From Chromatiaceae bacterium (GTDB taxonomy: Bacteria; Pseudomonadota; Gammaproteobacteria; Chromatiales; Chromatiaceae): a stretch of DNA of 40,448 nt. Shown here in pieces: positions 9,201-18,529 of the stretch. Within the stretch, counting starts at the first letter, position 1, and every line of letters begins with the position of its first letter. The translations under genes were made by a program, and so were the position numbers. The notes below the pieces were generated by a model. The model saw only the letters and a list, made by a program, of their open reading frames with translations. It searched no databases and was not told where the DNA came from. The DNA is taken from assembly GCA_007693535.1 (NCBI GenBank), contig REDK01000096.1, positions 1 through 40,448 on the forward strand. Reading direction: 5' to 3'.

Positions 9201-9326
9201 GGCGTGGAACGGCCGTTGGGCCGCCCCTAGGAGGTCGCCACAATGTGACCGGCCACGGCGGACATCCCACGCGGCACCCAGCTAGGCCAGTCCGGGGCCG
9301 GGCAGGGCATGGCGGCCGGGACCCTC

Positions 9327-9755
9327 CTAAGCGGCGGGCTCGGCCCAGGTCAGTTCGACGATGGTGTCGTCCCAATCCACGGGCACATCGCCACCGTCCT
9401 CATAGCGGATCAATACCCGCCGCTGGCCATCGTTGGAATCGGCGCAGACATTAATATCGTTGACGATCCAATGCTCCACCCGCAGCGATTGGCAGCCGAT
9501 CAGCAGGGGCGGATTGCTGAAGGTGCGCGAACCGGCCCCAAGGGTACGCTGCTCGCCACGCCCCTCCCACTCGAAATGCATCCGACCCTCGGCATCCCAG
9601 ATCTGCACCCGCTGCAGCATCCGGGCGTTCACGGTGGCATGCAGGGTCACGGCCCGATCGGTGGGCACCTGAACCGCCACCATGCGGGTACCGGGACGCA
9701 TATTGGTAAAGGCATGCAACTGTTCGTCGACCTCAACGATCTTGACTTCGGACAT
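9327..9755 (-). CDS. Small beta-rich protein, function unknown (possible Ca-binding fold)
   Basis: The product has 142 residues, is acidic and looks mostly beta-stranded, with no signal peptide or membrane segment. The ATG at 9755 has AGGAG seven bases upstream; the frame stays open for 117 codons before it, but that part reads like non-coding sequence. The C-terminus has YEDGGDVPVDWDDTIVEL followed by TW. The pattern ED-G-x-D-x3-D/W-D-x-V-V-x-x-W resembles the calcium site of small fucose-binding lectins of the LecB type, where a similar ED-GTDNDYNDAVV segment occurs. This is a pattern likeness only and most of the sequence does not obviously match. It is divergent from the next gene. Confidence 0.7.
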   Translation of the reverse strand: MSEVKIVEVDEQLHAFTNMRPGTRMVAVQVPTDRAVTLHATVNARMLQRVQIWDAEGRMHFEWEGRGEQRTLGAGSRTFSNPPLLIGCQSLRVEHWIVNDINVCADSNDGQRRVLIRYEDGGDVPVDWDDTIVELTWAEPAA

Positions 9756-9998
9756 CAGGGGCTCCTGCAGTTGGCGGTTGGCAGCGATCGGCTGGCAGTT
9801 GCGGCTGGACACAGCAGACGCTGGCGGTCGGAACGGTTCGCGGATACCTGGCGCGGCCGCGCTAGCATCGGGTGATATCGCACCGGCCCGACCTGTGGCT
9901 GACAACGGATGGCGCGACCAGTACGCTTGCTGCGCCAAGGTAAAGGCATCCCGCGGACACCGCAATCTCGACCCGGCGCCCGCCAGGAGGACCCGCTG

Positions 9999-10361
9999 AT
10001 GCCACTGCCCCACCGCCGCATCGGCCTGAATGCCGACTCCCACCTCAGCCTGGAGCCGGACCCGGACCGTCCCAGCCGGTATCTGGTGCGCTTCTGCGGC
10101 CTGCATCGCGATCGCGCCGCGCGCGCTGCCACCGAGCGGGCGCGGGTGCGGCTGATGCTGGCCAGTCTGCGCGGCCAGGCACCCTATCCCTACCCCTTAC
10201 CGGCACGGCTGGTGATTGGCTGGCTCGACCGGACTGGCTGGCATCCAGGGCGCTCGGATTATGCCGCCGGGCTGGCAGCGCTGCCGGCGGTACAAGCAGC
10301 GATCGCCACGCTGGAGGCAGACCTGCTGCTGCGCGTCGCCTTGGCCGCGGCCGGCGACTGA
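9999..10361 (+). CDS. Small hypothetical protein
   Basis: The 120-aa product was not recognised. It is arginine-, alanine- and leucine-rich, with a central PYPYPLPARLVIGWLDRTGWHPGRSDYAAGL-type segment and a C-terminal amphipathic helix. There is no signal peptide or transmembrane stretch. The ATG at 9999 is chosen because a strong CAGGAGG sequence ends eight bases upstream. Codon use agrees with the neighbouring genes, which supports real coding. It lies 149 bases before the antiporter gene and could share a transcript with it. Confidence 0.6.
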   Translation: MPLPHRRIGLNADSHLSLEPDPDRPSRYLVRFCGLHRDRAARAATERARVRLMLASLRGQAPYPYPLPARLVIGWLDRTGWHPGRSDYAAGLAALPAVQAAIATLEADLLLRVALAAAGD

Positions 10362-10510
10362 GCGCCTGTGCGGCAGGCGTTGGCGGCGGCACCGGGGCAT
10401 AATACCGGACCGTGCCAATCCGCCCGCACCCCGGCAGCGGAACGGCGAGTTTCCCCACCCGCAGCGGGCGCCGAACCGGGCGCGCCGGACACCACCCAAC
10501 GGACGCTCCC

Positions 10511-11830
<1,320 letters not shown>

Positions 11831-11866
11831 TCGAGACCTGGTATCGGGCCCTGAGCCAGGCGCAGT

Positions 11867-12943
11867 TCAGCCCCAACCGCGCGGCCCCGCCCGCAGGTCG
11901 CGCACCAGCAGCACCAGCAGGGTCAGACCGGTCAACGGGAGTACAAAGCCAAGCAGGGCCGCACTGTACTGGCCGAGCGCGGCATGCCCGGTCGCGGCCA
12001 TGACCACGTAGGCGGTGTAGGCGACGTAAAAGAACAGGAACAACCCCCCTTCCCAGCGGGCGATCTCGCGACCGGTGAAGAAGATCGGTAGGCAGGCCAG
12101 GGCCGTCGCCAGCATCACCAGCAGATCGAACCGCAGCACCTGTGCCGCGACGGCAATGCCCGTTGGCGAAACTAGGGCAGCCAGTCCGAGCACGCCAAGC
12201 AGGTTGAAGACGTTGCTCCCCACCACGTTTCCCACCGCGATCTCGCGCTGCCCACGCAGGCTTGCCACGACCGAGGTCGCCACCTCCGGCAGAGAGGTGC
12301 CGGCAGCGACGATGGTGATCCCGATCACCAGCTCGCCGACTCCCAGGGCCGAGGCAATGGCCACCGCGGCCTGCACCAGCAGCCGCGAACCAAAGACCAG
12401 CAACGCCAACCCGATCAGCACCAACAGCGGGTCGCGCCACCAGTGCCCAGCCACGCCGGGCGCCGCGGCCGGCATCGGTGTCGGCTCGGCCCCCTGTTCG
12501 CGGCGGCCTTGGCGGATCTGTAGTCCCAGATAGGCGATCAGGCCGGTAGCCAGCACGGCGCCGTCGATCCGGCTGATGCGCCCGTCCAGGGCGAACAGCA
12601 GCACCAGCAGGGAGGCGGCGATCATCAGCGGGACATCGACCCGGATCAACTGGCTGGCGACGGCTAGCGGCCTGATCAGGGCGGACAGGCCAAGGATCAG
12701 CAGCACATTGAAGATGTTGCTGCCGACCACGTTGCCGATAGCGAGATCCGCGGCACCCGACCAGGCCGCCCCCAGGCTGACCGCGAACTCCGGGGCGCTG
12801 GTACCGAAGGCGACCACGGTGAGCCCGACGATCAGGGGGGGAATGCCGAAGCGCTCGGCGATGCCCGCCGCCCCCCGCACTAGCACCTCGGCACCGGCGG
12901 TCAGCAAGACCAGCCCCAGAACCAATAACAGTGAATCAATCAT
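11867..12943 (-). CDS. Calcium/sodium antiporter (CaCA family, YrbG-like)
   Basis: The 358-aa inner-membrane exchanger probably moves Ca2+ against Na+ or H+. It shows the two inverted alpha-repeats of the family: VVAFGTSAPEFAVSLGAA with GNVVGSNIFNVLLILG in the first half, and VAAGTSLPEVATSVVASL with GNVVGSNVFNLLGVLG in the second. About ten hydrophobic segments and a central charged loop (RQGRREQGAEP) fit the fold. The ATG at 12943 begins the hydrophobic family N-terminus MIDSLLLVLGLVLL; upstream in-frame sequence is arginine-rich and non-hydrophobic. It is convergent with the antiporter gene and divergent from the glycosyltransferase. Confidence 0.93.
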   Translation of the reverse strand: MIDSLLLVLGLVLLTAGAEVLVRGAAGIAERFGIPPLIVGLTVVAFGTSAPEFAVSLGAAWSGAADLAIGNVVGSNIFNVLLILGLSALIRPLAVASQLIRVDVPLMIAASLLVLLFALDGRISRIDGAVLATGLIAYLGLQIRQGRREQGAEPTPMPAAAPGVAGHWWRDPLLVLIGLALLVFGSRLLVQAAVAIASALGVGELVIGITIVAAGTSLPEVATSVVASLRGQREIAVGNVVGSNVFNLLGVLGLAALVSPTGIAVAAQVLRFDLLVMLATALACLPIFFTGREIARWEGGLFLFFYVAYTAYVVMAATGHAALGQYSAALLGFVLPLTGLTLLVLLVRDLRAGPRGWG

Positions 12944-13195
12944 GGCTCGCTGATCCGGCCGATTGGCAACGCGATAGGGGAAGGCCAGCAGTCCGCGCAC
13001 GGCAAGCGCCAGACGACGAACGGTTGGCGACGGAGAGCGATCACAGGGCGCACGGTGGATGCGGGTTATTGCTAATATCCGCACACTTGCTCCCCGCCCC
13101 GGCGATACCGTCCCTGCCCTCCCCGGCGGTATCCCCTGTGCCAGCAAGGGGTCCCTTCCTGTCCGTAACCCCTGCATTTGCTGGAGTCCAGTCTC

Positions 13196-14653
13196 ATGAC
13201 CTGGCCGGTCACCCTGTCCGAGGCGCTGCTCGCCGCCGGACTCGTTTCGCTTGGCTTGTTCTCGCTCAACCTGGCCGTGCTGAGCACGGCACGCCTGCTG
13301 GCCCCGCAGCGGCGGCTACCGGCGTCTCTACCCAGTGCGGCGGACCTGCCGCTGGTGCTGATTCAGGTGCCGCTCTACAACGAGGGCGAGTTGGTGAACC
13401 GCATCCTGTCTCATCTCACCGCCCTGGACTGGCCGCGCGAACGGCTGCAGATCCAGATCCTGGACGACAGCACCGACGCCAGCCTCGACGCCAGCCTGGC
13501 GGCGGTGGCCGCGCTGTCCGCTGCCGGCTGGACCATCGCGCTGCTGCATCGCCAGCGGCGTACTGCCTTCAAGGCTGGCGCCCTGGCCGCCGGATTGGAC
13601 CAGTCCCGCGCCCCCTACGTGGCCATCTTTGATGCCGACTTCCTCCCGCCACCAGACTTCCTGATCCGCACCATCGGCGTGCTGCACGCCGACGCCGGTC
13701 TCGGCTATGTCCAGACCCGCTGGCTGCATGCCAATGCGGCGCACAACGCCTTGACCAGGGCGCAGGCACGCTTGCTGGATGGCCACTTCCGGGTCGAACA
13801 GGAGGCACGCCATCGACTCGGCCTGCCGGTGCCCTTCAACGGTACCGGCGGGGTCTGGCGGCGCGCCGCGATCGACGCTGCCGGCGGCTGGCAGGGCGAC
13901 ACCCTCACCGAGGACCTGGATCTGAGCCTGCGTGCCCGGCTGGCTGGCTGGCGCTCGGCCTATCTGCAGCACCTGGGGGTTCCAGGGATGCTGCCGGAGT
14001 CGCCCCGGGCCTGGCGCGTGCAGCAATTCCGCTGGACCAAGGGCTTCGTGGAATGCCTGGTCAAGCTCAGTCGCACCCTGTGGGCCAGCTCGGCCCTGCC
14101 CCCCTGGCAAAAACTCATGATCAGCCTCCAGCTCGCGCAGCCACTGGCCTTTGTCGCCGGCGCCGCCAGTATCCTCGCCAGCCTGCCCTTTATCGCTGGC
14201 CCGGCGGTACTGTCACCGCCGGTTGCCACGCTCGCCCTGACAGTCGGTACCGGTGGTCTGGTGGGGCCCCTCGCGTTGATCCTGCTCGGTGCCCCGGGGG
14301 TCAACCCGCGTGCGCTTGCCAAACAGGCCGCGGCCGCCCTGCTGCTGACCAGCGGCCTGCTCCTGTCCAATGCCCGCGCTGGCCTGGAGGGGCTCCTGGG
14401 CTGGCGCAGCGAGTTCGTGCGCACCCCCAAACCCAGCGACCGCCTGCCCATCCTGCACCAGCGCCGGGGCGGCGGCCTGCCGGAGTTGGGCGCCGGCCTC
14501 GCCCTGCTGACCTTCGTGCTGCTGGAGCAGCCCCTGGCGTTGCTACCGTTGGCGCTGGTCATCGGCGGCCTGCTGGGACTCGGACTGATGCAGCTCGGCG
14601 AAGGCTGGCCGCGCCTGGCCCTGGCCCTGCAGCGGCTCGGCACCACCGCCTGA
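13196..14653 (+). CDS. Family 2 processive glycosyltransferase (cellulose synthase-like)
   Basis: The 485-aa inner-membrane protein should build a polysaccharide from nucleotide sugars. An N-terminal transmembrane helix is followed by a GT-A catalytic domain with IQVPLYNE, the nucleotide-binding ILDDSTD, the DxD-type FDADF, the acceptor-site aspartate in LTEDLDLSLRA, and QQFRWTKG (the Q-x-x-R-W motif of processive synthases). Four to five more membrane helices follow. It looks like the bacterial CESA-like/glucomannan synthase group; the sugar cannot be told. The ATG at 13196 has GGAG 11 bases upstream; an ATG six codons earlier is possible. No partner PilZ, BcsB or outer-membrane export genes lie next to it. 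Confidence 0.9.
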   Translation: MTWPVTLSEALLAAGLVSLGLFSLNLAVLSTARLLAPQRRLPASLPSAADLPLVLIQVPLYNEGELVNRILSHLTALDWPRERLQIQILDDSTDASLDASLAAVAALSAAGWTIALLHRQRRTAFKAGALAAGLDQSRAPYVAIFDADFLPPPDFLIRTIGVLHADAGLGYVQTRWLHANAAHNALTRAQARLLDGHFRVEQEARHRLGLPVPFNGTGGVWRRAAIDAAGGWQGDTLTEDLDLSLRARLAGWRSAYLQHLGVPGMLPESPRAWRVQQFRWTKGFVECLVKLSRTLWASSALPPWQKLMISLQLAQPLAFVAGAASILASLPFIAGPAVLSPPVATLALTVGTGGLVGPLALILLGAPGVNPRALAKQAAAALLLTSGLLLSNARAGLEGLLGWRSEFVRTPKPSDRLPILHQRRGGGLPELGAGLALLTFVLLEQPLALLPLALVIGGLLGLGLMQLGEGWPRLALALQRLGTTA

Positions 14654-15158
14654 GCAGCCGGCCGCGGTCATCGCGGGCACCGGCGGAGAACCCCACGCCA
14701 ACCCGTCCTGCCAGCGAGGCAAGGAGAGCGGAGCGAGGCCGAGCGGCCCCCGGTAGGCGTCGGCGCGTGCGTGCCGCCGCAGTGGCGAAGCGGACGTAGT
14801 CGCGCAGCCGCGAAGGCGGTATGCAAAGCGCATCCGACACGCGACTCTCCGATCCAGGTACCGCATGGCCGGCGGGCACGCCCAGCCCGGCGCCCGGGTG
14901 ATGGCGCCCCCGCTCAGCAAGGCAGCGGTCGCCACGCCGGCCTGGGCCTTGACTTCCGCCGGCGACTGCGGCACCTACTTCACGGCCGCAGCGGCGTGAC
15001 CAGGCCACTCCCGGCGGCCGGTTCCCGGCCGGTGCGGGCGGGGTTCGCCGCAGAAGGCCGAAGACATCCACCCGCGGGCTGGCACCGGCGCACCGACCAG
15101 TAGCGCTGCCGCCGTGCCGGGGCGCTGCCACCGCAATCCCGCAATCCAGGAGCGCAGC
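14654..15158. other. 505-base intergenic stretch without a recognisable gene
   Basis: No frame gives a recognisable protein. Around 14820-14850 the sequence tatgcaaagcgcatccgac resembles, on the opposite strand, the gcggatgcgctt-type intergenic repeat common in proteobacteria, so this stretch may hold a dispersed repeat copy. A likely ribosome binding site for moaB (CCAGGAG) lies at the right end. Nothing else is seen. Confidence 0.4.
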
Positions 15159-15689
15159 ATGAGCAAGACACCGGACCATGCCCCCTTCATGCCGCTGGCC
15201 ATGGCGGTTCTGACCATCTCTGATACCCGCACCGCCGGCGACGACAACTCCGGCGATCTGCTCGCGAGCGTGATCGCCGCGGCCGGGCATCATCTGGTGG
15301 CGCGTGAGATCTGCCGCGACGACGTCTATCAGTTGCGGGCCGTCTTCTCACGCTGGATCGCCGCTGATGACATCCGCGTCATCATCAGCACCGGCGGCAC
15401 CGGCATCACCGGTCGCGACAGCACCCCGGAAGCAGTCCGCCCGCTGTTCGACAAGGACATCGACGGCTTCGGCGAATTGATGCGGCACCTCTCCTTTGCC
15501 GAGATCGGCCCCTCCACGGTGCAATCGCGGGCGCTGGCTGGCCTGGCCAACGGCACCCTGATCTTTTGCCTGCCAGGTTCCACCGGGGCCTGCCGCACGG
15601 CCTGGGAGGGCATCCTTGCCCCACAGCTCGACAGCCGGACCAAACCCTGCAACTTCGCCCAGTTGATCGCCCGCTTCGCCGAACGCTGA
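15159..15689 (+). CDS. moaB: Molybdopterin biosynthesis protein MoaB
   Basis: The 176-aa cytoplasmic protein belongs to the MoaB/MogA family, which adenylates molybdopterin before metal insertion. Seen: LTISDTRTAGDDNSGDLL near the N-terminus, the signature STGGTGITGRDSTPEAV in the middle, and FCLPGSTGACRTAWEGILAPQLD near the C-terminus. Length is normal for MoaB. The start is the ATG preceded by CAGGAG at a proper distance. Other cofactor genes in the window (moeB-like at 38, moaD at 21273) are separate transcription units, so the pathway is scattered. Confidence 0.95.
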   Translation: MSKTPDHAPFMPLAMAVLTISDTRTAGDDNSGDLLASVIAAAGHHLVAREICRDDVYQLRAVFSRWIAADDIRVIISTGGTGITGRDSTPEAVRPLFDKDIDGFGELMRHLSFAEIGPSTVQSRALAGLANGTLIFCLPGSTGACRTAWEGILAPQLDSRTKPCNFAQLIARFAER

Positions 15690-15834
15690 GCGTGCGCCTA
15701 CGGCCCACCCCGCACTCCGGACCCCGTACTCGGACCCAGCGGTCCCGACCCCATGACCGAACAGATTCTTGACACAGGAAAGACGGCAAACCGCGCCAAC
15801 TCGATCCGCTGGGGACAGCCGGCCGGGACCGGAC

Positions 15835-16593
15835 TCAGCGGTGTAACCCGCACTCGCGCTTGAGCCCGAAGAAGCGCGTCTCCTCCTCGTGCATGCCGGG
15901 CCGCAGGACCTGCGTGCTATGGATGTCGCCGACCGAGACGAAACCCTGATCGATCAGCGGATGATCCGGCAGGCCGTGGTGGCGCAGGTAGCGGTGGACG
16001 TCGCGCTGGCGCCAGTCGATGATCGGATGCAACTTCCAGCGCCCGTCCTGGCGGCGCAGCACCGGCAGATCGACGCGCGAGCGCGACTGCTCCCGGCGCA
16101 GCCCGGCGAACCAGGTCGCGACCCCGAGCGCGCGCATGGCACGTTCCATGGGCTCGATCTTGCTGATGCGGTGGTAGCGGTCTAGCCCCTCCACGCCCTG
16201 CTCCCACAGTCGCCCGTGGCGCGCCTCCAGCCAGCCCGGCGACAGCGCCGGGCGACAGACCTGCAGGTTCAGCCCGAGCCGCTCGGTCAGCTCGTCGATC
16301 AGGCGATAGGTCTCCGGAAACAGATAGCCGGTATCGACCAACAGCACCGGGAGGTCTGGCCGGGCTTGGGTCAGCAGATGCAGCAGCACCGCCGATTGGG
16401 TACCGAAACTGGAGGTCAGCACATGGGCACCGGGCAGGTGCGCCAGGGCCCAGCGGATGCGCGCCGACGCCGGTTGTTGTTCCAGCCAGTCGTTGACCGC
16501 GGTCAGGGCCACGGCGTCATCAGGTGCCGGGGCCGGCGGCATGGCCGACCGGCCTCGGGCCACCGCGGCCTGGTCGCGATGGGGTTTAGTCAT
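15835..16593 (-). CDS. cysH: Phosphoadenylyl-sulfate (PAPS) reductase
   Basis: The 252-aa cytoplasmic enzyme reduces activated sulfate to sulfite with thioredoxin or glutaredoxin. It has the PP-loop-like [37 protein letters not shown] and the C-terminal catalytic motif KRECGLH (residues 245-251, C248). The CC-x(n)-CxxC cysteines that bind the iron-sulfur cluster in APS reductases are absent, which points to PAPS rather than APS as substrate. Immediately upstream on the same strand lies a decayed cysJ, and a CysB-like regulator is divergent beyond it, so this is a reduced cysJ(I)H operon. A separate sulfite reductase would be needed to finish assimilation. Confidence 0.94.
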   Translation of the reverse strand: MTKPHRDQAAVARGRSAMPPAPAPDDAVALTAVNDWLEQQPASARIRWALAHLPGAHVLTSSFGTQSAVLLHLLTQARPDLPVLLVDTGYLFPETYRLIDELTERLGLNLQVCRPALSPGWLEARHGRLWEQGVEGLDRYHRISKIEPMERAMRALGVATWFAGLRREQSRSRVDLPVLRRQDGRWKLHPIIDWRQRDVHRYLRHHGLPDHPLIDQGFVSVGDIHSTQVLRPGMHEEETRFFGLKRECGLHR

Positions 16594-16641
16594 GGAAGCT
16601 CTCCGCGGGATGGATGACCGGTCGCACGACGCCGGTGCGGA

Positions 16642-16963
16642 TCAGGAATCGCCGAACGAGACGACCGCAGCGGCCACCCCGGCGGCGGCCAGCCGCGCCC
16701 CCAGTTGTTCCGCCACCGCGCAGGCATTGCTGGTCTGGAAGCCATCGAGGACGGTCAGGGCCGGCGCCGGCCGCCGGTGGCGGCACCGCCGCACTGGCAG
16801 CCGGCGACGACGACGCCTGCGCCAGCCCGGCCAGATAGCCGCTGACCCAGGCGGTCTGGGTCGGCGACCGGTCGGCCACGGCGGTGGACACCGCCTGCAG
16901 TTGCCGCGCAGCGAGCGGCGTGGTCAGGACCTTCGGGTCGAACCGGGTGGTCACAAAAGGCAT
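16642..16963 (-). pseudogene. cysJ: Decayed N-terminal stub of sulfite reductase flavoprotein CysJ
   Basis: Reading from 16963 leftward, the first frame gives the typical CysJ start FDPKVLTTPLAARQLQAVST, then TQTAWVSGYLAGLAQA. After an alanine/proline linker the homology jumps by one base near 16760 to a frame reading PALTVLDGFQTSNACAVAEQLG and ARLAAAGVAAAVVSFGDS, then a stop at 16642-16644. That is the first part of the flavodoxin domain, and normal members have L-Y/F-G-S-Q-T-G-N where this has L-D-G-F-Q-T-S-N. The remaining roughly 500 residues (rest of flavodoxin, FAD and NADPH domains) are absent, and cysH starts 48 bases further on. So there is a frameshift, loss of the FMN loop and a large deletion. 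Confidence 0.8.
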
Positions 16964-17077
16964 CCTCTGGTGCAAGGCCTTGGCACGCGCCCTGCGTGAT
17001 CGGTGTGATCGGCGGCAGCCGGATCGCCGCCGCCAGGGCGTGCCATTGGGTCCAGAGTCTGCGGGCGGGGACCTGGC

Positions 17078-17118
17078 GATTTGAAATGATGATTTATCAA
17101 TCGTTATCAGCAGCGACG
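17078..17118. promoter_or_regulatory. AT-rich cysB/cysH control region
   Basis: In a GC-rich surrounding this 41-base stretch is strongly AT-rich and holds gatttatcaatcgttatcagc, with two TTATCA direct repeats (spacing four). It lies just before the cysB-like start and on the side from which cysJ-cysH are read in the other direction. LysR-type regulators such as CysB bind AT-rich sites in this position, so autoregulation and control of the divergent operon are likely. No exact site can be defined from one sequence. Confidence 0.5.
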
Positions 17119-17120
17119 AT

Positions 17121-18092
17121 ATGGAACTGCGCCAACTGCGTTCCCTGGTGATCCTGGCCGAGACCGGGTTCAGCGTGACCCGCACCGCCGAGCGGCTGCA
17201 TCTGGTGCAGTCGGCGGTGACCCAGCACCTCAAGCAACTGGAAGCAGAACTCGGCGCGCGGCTGTTCGTGCGCCAGGGCAAACGCCTGGTCGGGCTGACC
17301 GAGGTGGGTGCCGAGGTGCTGCGCTACGCCCGCGAGGCCTTACGCCAGACCGGCAACATCGCCGCGGTGGGGTGCGAACAGCGGGCGGCAGACCAGGGCG
17401 TCTTGCGCCTCGGGGTCACCCACACCCAGGCGCGCTATGTGCTACCGCCGGTGATCCGCCGCTTCGCTGCGGCCTATCCGGCGGTGGAACTGGAACTCCA
17501 TCAGGGCACCCCGGGACAACTGGTGGAGATGGCCCTGCGCGACCTGGTCGATCTCTCCATCTGTACCGAGGCCCTGGGCGAGGAGGCCGGCCTGCGGGCG
17601 ATCCCCTGCTATCGCTGGAATCGGGTGCTGATCGCCCCGGGCGGACATCCGCTGCTGACCGTGCCAACGGTCACCCTGGGGGATCTGTGCGCCTGGCCGC
17701 TGGTGACCTATGTGTTCGGCTTCACCGGCCGTGGCCACTTCAGCGCGGCCTTCGAGCGTGTCGGTCTGCAGCCGCGCGTGGTCCTCGGCGCCGCCGATAC
17801 CGATGTGATCAAGACCTATGTGCGCGAGGGTCTGGGCGTCGGCATCATCGCCGCCCTCGCCTATCAGCCGGCGGAAGACGCCGACCTGCAGCAGCGCGAC
17901 CTGAGCGCGCTCTTCCCGTGGGAGACCACCAAGATCGCCTATGCGCGCGATAAGCACCTGCGCCGCTACCACCATCGCTTCATCGAGCTGTTCAAGGTCG
18001 CAACCGAACAGCTCGGGACAGCGGGCAACGCCGCTGCGGCCAATGCGCCGCCGGTGACATGGACCGGCGCGGACTGCGGAGATTCGGATTGA
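17121..18092 (+). CDS. cysB: CysB/Cbl-family LysR regulator of sulfur assimilation
   Basis: The 323-aa DNA-binding protein has an N-terminal winged helix (MELRQLRSLVILAETGFSV, then AVTQHLKQLEAELGARLFVRQGKR) and a substrate-binding-like effector domain. The effector domain carries the CysB hallmarks THTQARYVLPPVIRRFAAAYP, the LHQGTPGQLVEM segment, and AADTDVIKTYVREGLGVGIIA. CysB proteins sense O-acetyl- or N-acetylserine and activate sulfate-assimilation genes. The divergent position relative to cysJ(remnant)-cysH agrees. The start is the ATG 20 bases after an AT-rich control region. The C-terminal ~25 residues are alanine-rich and less conserved. Whether it is CysB itself or the Cbl branch cannot be settled here. 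Confidence 0.9.
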   Translation: MELRQLRSLVILAETGFSVTRTAERLHLVQSAVTQHLKQLEAELGARLFVRQGKRLVGLTEVGAEVLRYAREALRQTGNIAAVGCEQRAADQGVLRLGVTHTQARYVLPPVIRRFAAAYPAVELELHQGTPGQLVEMALRDLVDLSICTEALGEEAGLRAIPCYRWNRVLIAPGGHPLLTVPTVTLGDLCAWPLVTYVFGFTGRGHFSAAFERVGLQPRVVLGAADTDVIKTYVREGLGVGIIAALAYQPAEDADLQQRDLSALFPWETTKIAYARDKHLRRYHHRFIELFKVATEQLGTAGNAAAANAPPVTWTGADCGDSD

Positions 18093-18156
18093 CCCAGCCG
18101 GTTGACCCGACCGGTTAACCCGGCCGGGGCGGCACGGCCAGCCGCACGCCCAGCTC

Positions 18157-18467
18157 GATGCTGGAACTCGCGACCCATCGCGAGGCCCAGGTGCAGACCA
18201 ACCTGGCCTATGTGGAGGGACTGTGCCCGGAGACCGGGGCGACCTGCGCGAGCCTGGCCACCCCAGCAACAGCTGCTTCGAGGCGATCGTCGATGCCACG
18301 GCGGATTGTGGCACCGACCTGATCTTCATGGGCTCCCACGGCCGCAAGGGGATCCGCGCTAGGATCCTCGGCAGCGAGACCTTGCGCAGCCTCACCCACT
18401 CCCCCATCCCAGTACCGGGCTATCCGTGCTGGTCTATCGCTCCAGCGAGCGCACCGCTGCGTCCTGA
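18157..18467 (+). pseudogene. Broken universal stress protein (UspA family)
   Basis: Homology to UspA proteins runs through three frames. The first reads MLELATHREAQVQTNLAYVEG as in the middle of the family. The second gives NSCFEAIVDATADCGTDLIF, then MGSHGRKGIRARILGSETLR, the nucleotide-binding G-x2-G-x9-G-S/T region. The third gives SVLVYRSSERTAAS before a stop at 18465-18467. The N-terminal strand and the first half of the domain are missing, so there are at least two frameshifts plus a 5' deletion. It lies directly before the BicA-like gene, a place where usp genes often sit beside SulP transporters. Confidence 0.75.
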
Positions 18468-18529
18468 GGCCGGCGCCGCCGCGGCCGGCCCGTCGGCATC
18501 CTGTTCCAACCCGAGCCAGCCGTCGCCCC

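Noticed and set aside
14559-15293. 244-codon open frame on the - strand between the glycosyltransferase and moaB
   Set aside because: It overlaps both real genes and reads as Arg/Gly-rich composition with no domain; part of it resembles translated intergenic repeat.
16586-17281. Single 231-codon - strand gene in place of the cysJ remnant
   Set aside because: Its first ~100 codons oppose the cysB-like gene and its end oppose no homology. Real homology is restricted to the CysJ start and then changes frame.
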